A DNA stretch of 64,000 nucleotides from Streptomyces sp. NBC_00286 (GTDB lineage Bacteria; Actinomycetota; Actinomycetes; Streptomycetales; Streptomycetaceae), in the NCBI RefSeq assembly GCF_036173125.1, contig NZ_CP108054.1, forward strand, positions 4,154,001-4,218,000. The letters run 5' to 3'. Position numbers and translations under genes: made by a program. Shown one piece after another: positions 59,822 to 64,000 of the stretch. The notes beneath the pieces were generated by a model. The model was not told where the DNA came from. It did not search any database and saw only the letters and a program-made list of their open reading frames with translations. Each line of letters opens with the position of its first letter. Positions within the stretch are counted from its first letter, which is position 1.

Positions 59822-62380
59822 ATGAGCTCTGTACGCGTACCCCGGCATGCCCGCATACGGATGATGGCGGCGGTGGCGACGGTCTGCGCCCTGTCCGCGA
59901 CCCCGCTCGCTCCCCAGGCCGTCGCCGCCGACACCCCGACGTATACCGAGACCTACAGACCCCAGTTCCACTTCACTCCGAAGAAGAACTGGATGAACGA
60001 CCCCAACGGCCTCGTCTACTACAAGGGCGAGTACCACCTCTTCTACCAGTACAACCCGAACGGCAACTCCTGGGGCGACATGTCCTGGGGGCATGCGGTG
60101 AGCAAGGACCTCGTGCACTGGGAGGAGTTGCCGCTCGCCCTGTCGCACGACGACGAGGAGATGGTGTTCTCCGGCAGTGCGGTCGTCGACTGGAACAACA
60201 CCACCGGGTTCGGTACGAAGAAGAACCCGCCCATGGTGGCGATCTACACCAGCGCCTACAAGGAGGGCGGCAAGCAGGCCCAGTCGCTCGCCTACAGCAC
60301 CGACCGAGGTCGTACCTGGACCAAGTACCAGGGCAATCCCGTCATCGACATCGGCTCCGACAACTTCCGCGACCCCAAGGTCCAGTGGCACGCGCCCACC
60401 AAGAGCTGGCTGATGACGGTGTCGCTGTCCGCCGAGCACAAGGTGCGGTTCTACTCGTCCAAGAACCTCAAGGACTGGGAGCTGCAGAGTGAGTTCGGGC
60501 CGGCCGGTGCGACGGGCGGCGTGTGGGAGTGCCCCGACCTGTTCCCCCTCGCGGTCGACGGGGACCCGGACAACATCAAGTGGGTCCTGGTCGTCAACAT
60601 CAACCCTGGTGGTATCGCGGGCGGTTCGGCCGCCCAGTACTTCATCGGCGACTTCGACGGCAAGAAGTTCACGGCGGACGACAAGGGCAGCTACACCCCG
60701 CCCGTCGGCACGGTGGTGCAGGACTTCGAGAACACAGGCTTCGGTGAGTGGACGACGACCGGAACCGCGTTCGGCCAGGGACCGGCAGCCGGGGCGGTGG
60801 ACGGGCAGGAGGGCGTCGAGGGCTTCGACGGCAAGGGCCTCGCCAACAGCTTCCACGGCGGTGACGGGACCACCGGCACGCTCAGCTCGCCCGAATTCAC
60901 CGTCGACAGCCCCTACTTGAACTTCAAGATCGGTGGCGGGCGGCATCCGCACGAGGCCGGGACCGTCATGGACAGCACTCCGCCCGAGGGTACGGTCCTC
61001 GCCGACTTCGAAGGCGGAACCTACGGCGACTGGACGGCGACCGGGGAGGCCTTCGGCACCGCACCGGCCACCGGCACCCTCCCCGGCCAGCAGGGCGTGT
61101 CCGGCTTCCTGGGAGACGGGCTGGCCAACACCTTCCTGAAGGGCGACTCCAGCACCGGCACCCTCACGTCGCCCGAGTTCACGATCGACAAGAAGTACGT
61201 CAACTTCCTTGTCGGCGGCGGCAATCACCCGGCCGGCTCCGACAACGCGACTGCGGTTGAGCTCCTCGTGGACGGCCAGGTCGTCCGCAGCGCCACCGGG
61301 AAGGACGCCGAGGCGCTCAACTGGGCCTCCTGGGACGTCGGCGACCTCGCCGGCAAGAAGGCGCGGATACGGATCGTCGACGACAACACCGGCGGCTGGG
61401 GCCACCTCAACGTCGACCACATCGTGCTGTCCGACACTCAGGCACGGCGCGTCTCCCAGGAGACGTCCGTGAACCTGCTCGTCGACGGCAAGGTCGTCCG
61501 CAGCGCGACCGGCGCCGACAGCGAGACCCTGGACTGGGCGTCCTTCGACGTGCGCCCGTACGCCGGTAAGAAGGCGCGGATCCAGGTCGTCGACATGAAC
61601 ACCGGCGGCTGGGGCCACGTCCTGGCCGACCAGTTCACCGCCGCAGAGAAGCCCGCCAAGTCCGTTGTGCAGCGCGCCGATTGGGCCGACTACGGCAAGG
61701 ACTACTACGCGGCGGTGTCCTGGGAGAACGCCCCGGGCGGCAAGCGCTACATGATCGGCTGGATGAACAACTGGGACTACGGCCAGTCCGTCCCCACCTC
61801 CCCCTGGCGCGGCGCGCAGAGCGTTCCGAGGGAGATGGCCCTGCGCACCGTCGACGGCCAAGTCCGGCTGACCAGCAAGCCGGTGGGCAGCGTGAAGTCC
61901 CTGCGGCAGATGCGCCCGGCGACGGCGTCCGGGATCACGGTCAAGAGCACCTCCAAGCCTCTGATCAGCCGTGGGGCCAAGGGCAAGGCGCTCGACATCG
62001 AGGCGACCTTCTCCCTCAAGGACGCCGACCGCTTCGGCCTGAAGGTCCGCACCGGCGCGGGCGGCGAGGAGACCGTCATCGGTTACGACGCCACGACGCA
62101 GGAGCTGTACGTCGACCGCACCCGCTCCGGCGTCGGCGACTTCAACAGCACCTTCCCGGGCGTCCAGACCGCCCCCCTGAAGGCCAAGAACGGCAAGGTC
62201 AAGCTCCGTATCCTCGTCGACTGGTCATCCGTCGAGGTCTTCGGCGGCAACGGCGAGGCCGTGATCACCGACCAGATCTTCCCCGACCCCGCCAGCACCG
62301 GCGTCGAGGTCTTCGCCGAGGGCGGCACCGCCACCCTCGACCACCTGCGGGCGTGGCAGCTGAAGTCCGTCTGGCGGTGA
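59822..62380 (+). CDS. Secreted GH32 levanase/inulinase with duplicated insert
   Basis: An 852-residue exported enzyme. Signal peptide to about Ala36 (VATVCALSATPLAPQAVAA). Propeller: WMNDPNG at 57-63 (nucleophile Asp60), RDPK at 183-186, acid/base Glu236 in WECPD. Between the fourth and fifth blades (296-607) lies a large insertion, in which a beta-sandwich-like unit is partly doubled: half-module A at 296-376 and 390-470, half-module B at 476-538 and 549-607. The fifth blade resumes at YGKDYYAAVSWENAPGGKRY, then the C-terminal beta-sandwich with VDWSSVEVFG. AGGAG precedes ATG 59822. It should cut levan or inulin outside the cell to feed fructose or oligofructans to importers. Confidence 0.9.
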   Translation: MSSVRVPRHARIRMMAAVATVCALSATPLAPQAVAADTPTYTETYRPQFHFTPKKNWMNDPNGLVYYKGEYHLFYQYNPNGNSWGDMSWGHAVSKDLVHWEELPLALSHDDEEMVFSGSAVVDWNNTTGFGTKKNPPMVAIYTSAYKEGGKQAQSLAYSTDRGRTWTKYQGNPVIDIGSDNFRDPKVQWHAPTKSWLMTVSLSAEHKVRFYSSKNLKDWELQSEFGPAGATGGVWECPDLFPLAVDGDPDNIKWVLVVNINPGGIAGGSAAQYFIGDFDGKKFTADDKGSYTPPVGTVVQDFENTGFGEWTTTGTAFGQGPAAGAVDGQEGVEGFDGKGLANSFHGGDGTTGTLSSPEFTVDSPYLNFKIGGGRHPHEAGTVMDSTPPEGTVLADFEGGTYGDWTATGEAFGTAPATGTLPGQQGVSGFLGDGLANTFLKGDSSTGTLTSPEFTIDKKYVNFLVGGGNHPAGSDNATAVELLVDGQVVRSATGKDAEALNWASWDVGDLAGKKARIRIVDDNTGGWGHLNVDHIVLSDTQARRVSQETSVNLLVDGKVVRSATGADSETLDWASFDVRPYAGKKARIQVVDMNTGGWGHVLADQFTAAEKPAKSVVQRADWADYGKDYYAAVSWENAPGGKRYMIGWMNNWDYGQSVPTSPWRGAQSVPREMALRTVDGQVRLTSKPVGSVKSLRQMRPATASGITVKSTSKPLISRGAKGKALDIEATFSLKDADRFGLKVRTGAGGEETVIGYDATTQELYVDRTRSGVGDFNSTFPGVQTAPLKAKNGKVKLRILVDWSSVEVFGGNGEAVITDQIFPDPASTGVEVFAEGGTATLDHLRAWQLKSVWR
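60707..61642 (+). repeat. Internal A-A-B-B duplication in the levanase insert
   Basis: Half-module A (LANSFHGGDGTTGTLSSPEF; LANTFLKGDSSTGTLTSPEF) occurs twice and half-module B (VELLVDGQVVRSATG; VNLLVDGKVVRSATG) occurs twice, in the order A1-A2-B1-B2. In single-insert relatives one A and one B are expected. DNA identity within pairs is visibly high. Confidence 0.85.
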
Positions 62381-62393
62381 CGGGTCGCAGGTC

Positions 62394-62430
62394 CGCGCGC
62401 CGGCCGGCCAGAAGCGGCTTCCGGCGCGCG
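62394..62430 (+). terminator. Hairpin after the levanase gene
   Basis: CGCGCGCCGG and CCGGCGCGCG pair perfectly over ten bases around 17 bases, 13 bases past the stop codon. Confidence 0.6.
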
Positions 62431-62472
62431 GCTCTCGGCTCTCGGCTCTCGGCTCTCGGCTCTCGGCTCTCG
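62431..62472. repeat. Six perfect copies of a 7-nt tandem repeat
   Basis: GCTCTCG six times, directly joined to the terminator hairpin. The rest of 62473-62618 shows no feature. It has the same unit length as the heptamer array at 8044. Confidence 0.95.
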
Positions 62473-62618
62473 GCGAGGCAGGCACCGCCGCGAAGGGGGC
62501 GGCGACGTTATCCCGCCAGGTGCGCAGGCCCTCGGCTCAATGGATCCCTGTCGCAGTTCCGATGCGGCAGGCAGGATGATCGTCGTGATCCATGCCTTGG
62601 ATGAAGGAGCGTTCCGCT

Positions 62619-63221
62619 GTGACGCATGCTCACGAGGAAGAAGTCCTGGCCCGCATCGCCAAGGGGCTCGTCTACACCGAGTCCGAAGCGGCCTTCCAGG
62701 CCCCTCGGCGCCGCACCGAGCAGATCTTCGAGTACAACCACACGCCACCGAGCGAAACGGAGAAGCGTCGATCGTTACTCGTCGCGATCTTCGGCTCGGT
62801 CGGTGAACGCACGGTGCTGCTGCCGCCGTTCCACGCCGGATTCGGCAGCAACGTCCACATCGGCGACGACTTCTTCGGGAACGTGAACCTCACGTTCGTC
62901 GACGACGTGGACATCCGCATAGGCAACGGTGTCATGATCGCGCCCAGCGTCACCCTGACCACGACGGGACACCCGGTACATCCCTCACGACGCGTCGACT
63001 TCGGACGGTTCTCGGAACCGATCGTGATCGAGGACAAGGTGTGGATCGGCAGCAACGCGGTGGTCCTGCCCGGCGTTCGCATCGGATACGGGTCGGTCAT
63101 CGGCGCCGGCAGCGTCGTCAGCCGCAGCATTCCCCCGATGACCGTCGCGGTCGGAACCCCTTGCCGGGTGGTCCGCGCCATCACTGACGAGGATCTCACC
63201 ACACGTACCGCCGGGTATTAG
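62619..63221 (+). CDS. Sugar O-acetyltransferase (maltose/galactoside type)
   Basis: A 200-residue left-handed beta-helix enzyme of the LacA/Maa family: N-terminal helical part (VLARIAKGLVYTESEAAFQA), then hexapeptide repeats (NVHIGDDFFGNVNLTFVDDV, IRIGNGVMIAPSVTLTTTGH with the catalytic His, VWIGSNAVVLPGVRIGYGSV) and the end motif GTPCRVVRAI. It transfers acetyl from acetyl-CoA to a sugar hydroxyl. GTG 62619 has AAGGAG nine bases upstream and gives the family start; an upstream ATG (62592) would add nine residues. Confidence 0.85.
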   Translation: MTHAHEEEVLARIAKGLVYTESEAAFQAPRRRTEQIFEYNHTPPSETEKRRSLLVAIFGSVGERTVLLPPFHAGFGSNVHIGDDFFGNVNLTFVDDVDIRIGNGVMIAPSVTLTTTGHPVHPSRRVDFGRFSEPIVIEDKVWIGSNAVVLPGVRIGYGSVIGAGSVVSRSIPPMTVAVGTPCRVVRAITDEDLTTRTAGY

Positions 63222-63226
63222 TGCCG

Positions 63227-63529
63227 TTACGGACGTGCTGCCAGCGGATCAAGGAACGTCAGTACGGAGCCGTCCTCCTCGATCAGCGGGATGAGCGCGG
63301 CGTTGAACGGGGCGCCGTACGGGGCGTTCAGGTGTGCCTTGAAGGCGGCCTCGTCGCGGTAGGCCTCGAAGATCCAGTAGGCGCGTGGGTTGGCCGACTT
63401 GGTGTAGACGTCGAAGGCCAGGTTGCCTTTCTCTTCGCGCACCTTCAGGGCGTACTCCCGGATCAGGCGGGCGACTTCGGCCTCCGATCCCTCTCGGGCG
63501 GTGAACTCGGCGAGCAGGGTTTTCGTCAT
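63227..63529 (-). CDS. Antibiotic biosynthesis monooxygenase (ABM/YgiN) domain protein
   Basis: A 100-residue ferredoxin-like dimer protein: TLLAEFTAREGSEAEVARLI, GNLAFDVYTKSANPRAYWIF, EAYRDEAAFKAHLNAPYGAP. Such proteins act as cofactor-free quinol monooxygenases or as haem-binding or signalling proteins. It converges with the acetyltransferase gene, with five bases between the stops. It stands alone. Confidence 0.8.
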   Translation of the reverse strand: MTKTLLAEFTAREGSEAEVARLIREYALKVREEKGNLAFDVYTKSANPRAYWIFEAYRDEAAFKAHLNAPYGAPFNAALIPLIEEDGSVLTFLDPLAARP

Positions 63530-63557
63530 GGCTGCGGGTCCTTGTCCGTGGGTGGGG

Positions 63558-63599
63558 GTCCGTGAGTGTAGGTCAGTGAGTGGAGGTCAGTGGGTGGAG
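63558..63599. repeat. Three 14-nt tandem repeats upstream of the ABM gene
   Basis: GTCCGTGAGTGTAG, GTCAGTGAGTGGAG and GTCAGTGGGTGGAG lie 29-70 bp before the ABM start codon, where a leader or promoter would be. The rest of 63600-63757 shows no gene. Confidence 0.8.
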
Positions 63600-63757
63600 G
63601 CGCTGCTCTTCTCGTGAATGCGGTGGCGGAACGGGCACGTTGCGGGCAGTGGCCGAACGGCTTTCGGGCGGGCGGCCGCCGCGGGCGTTGCCGATTTGTG
63701 TCCGGTACTAGGCATTGACGTTGCCTGGAAACGGAGTCCATCATCCTGGCCAAGCAG

Positions 63758-63787
63758 TGTCAACGATGACATAAGTCAACGATGACA
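63758..63787. promoter_or_regulatory. Double operator before the lipoprotein gene
   Basis: TGTCAACGATGACA (63758-63771) and AGTCAACGATGACA (63774-63787) repeat the site found before the levanase gene, again with 16 bp between starts. It lies 59-88 bp before the start of the binding protein gene. Confidence 0.75.
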
Positions 63788-63845
63788 CCTCGGGACGGCA
63801 TGCCCCGATGCCGGCCGCTCGCCCGCAATCCCGCAGGAGTCGTTC

Positions 63846-64000
63846 ATGTCACGCATCTCTCGTCTGCCGTCCTCCTTGATCAGAGCCGCTGCTTGCACGG
63901 GCGTCGCGGCCCTCGCCCTGACCGCCTGTGGATCCGGATCGGAATCGGGCACCGCGAGCAGCGGTTCGGGCGACGTCAAGGTCGGTCTGATCACCAAGAC
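63846..64000 (+). CDS. Sugar ABC transporter substrate-binding lipoprotein, N-terminus
   Basis: The first 51 residues are visible: MSRISRLPSSLIRAAACTGV and AALALTACGSGSES, with a canonical lipobox LTAC at 25-28, a Gly/Ser spacer, and the beginning of the first strand DVKVGLITK, as in ribose/fructose-type periplasmic binding proteins. AGGAG precedes ATG 63846 by seven bases. The gene runs off the right end. The shared operator with the levanase suggests it imports fructose or short fructans. Confidence 0.8.
   Translation, partial: MSRISRLPSSLIRAAACTGVAALALTACGSGSESGTASSGSGDVKVGLITK

Overview
The window is very GC-rich, uses GTG starts freely, has overlapping ATGA/GTGA gene junctions and carries actinobacterial signatures: geosmin synthase, a cyclic-nucleotide-binding family 2B encapsulin, many SDR, TetR and LacI genes, and secreted Tat and ricin-domain glycosidases. 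It is best read as an accessory part of a Streptomyces (or close relative) chromosome. The left 30 kb is full of truncated and frameshifted genes, as in decaying chromosome-arm or integrated-element DNA.

Left part (1-15.5 kb): a LuxR-type C-terminus, an IS110 remnant, the 3' half of a tRNA-Arg(CCU) that is probably an att core, a tyrosine integrase gene broken by an in-frame amber codon, and an IS5-type transposase remnant. Then come a small CxxC protein, an SDR gene, a TetR-divergent SDR/F420-type nitroreductase pair, a mosaic of TSUP, MMPL and FkbH-like fragments around a 7-nt tandem repeat, an AbrB/RelE-type toxin-antitoxin pair, and a heterodimeric ABC transporter divergent from an AraC regulator. 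A second, degenerate copy of the integrase C-terminus lies at 15.07-15.43 kb as a direct repeat of 2.04-2.40 kb.

Middle (15.5-35.6 kb): a geosmin synthase gene followed on the same strand by a family 2B encapsulin (EshA-like) gene, ending in a strong hairpin. This cargo-shell pair is the most interesting locus. Next are a DUF4239 protein, a Pro-rich cell-surface protein, Streptomyces-type intergenic repeats, two tiny genes (zinc ribbon and membrane protein), a small cluster with two O-methyltransferases, an SDR, an NTF2-like protein and an esterase, a Zur/Fur-type box in front of a broken salicylate synthase gene, a deleted MFS gene with its TetR regulator, and an ABC-2 type transporter operon with small membrane proteins.

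Right part (35.6-64 kb): carbohydrate use. Locus 1 (minus strand): DapA-like aldolase, LacI regulator, solute-binding protein, two permeases, a GH63/MGH1-like glycosidase and a secreted clan-A glycosidase with ricin domain. Three identical LacI operators and one variant are visible. Locus 2 (minus strand): a LacI regulator followed by solute-binding protein, two permeases, GH3, intracellular GH32 and a secreted GH30 with discoidin domains. Locus 3 (plus strand): a secreted GH32 levanase/inulinase with an internally duplicated insert. It shares a two-site operator (same 14-bp palindrome, same 16-bp phase) with a lipoprotein gene that runs off the right end, suggesting one fructan regulon. Between them lie a sugar O-acetyltransferase and an ABM-type monooxygenase.

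Functions are family assignments from motifs read by eye; substrates are inferred.
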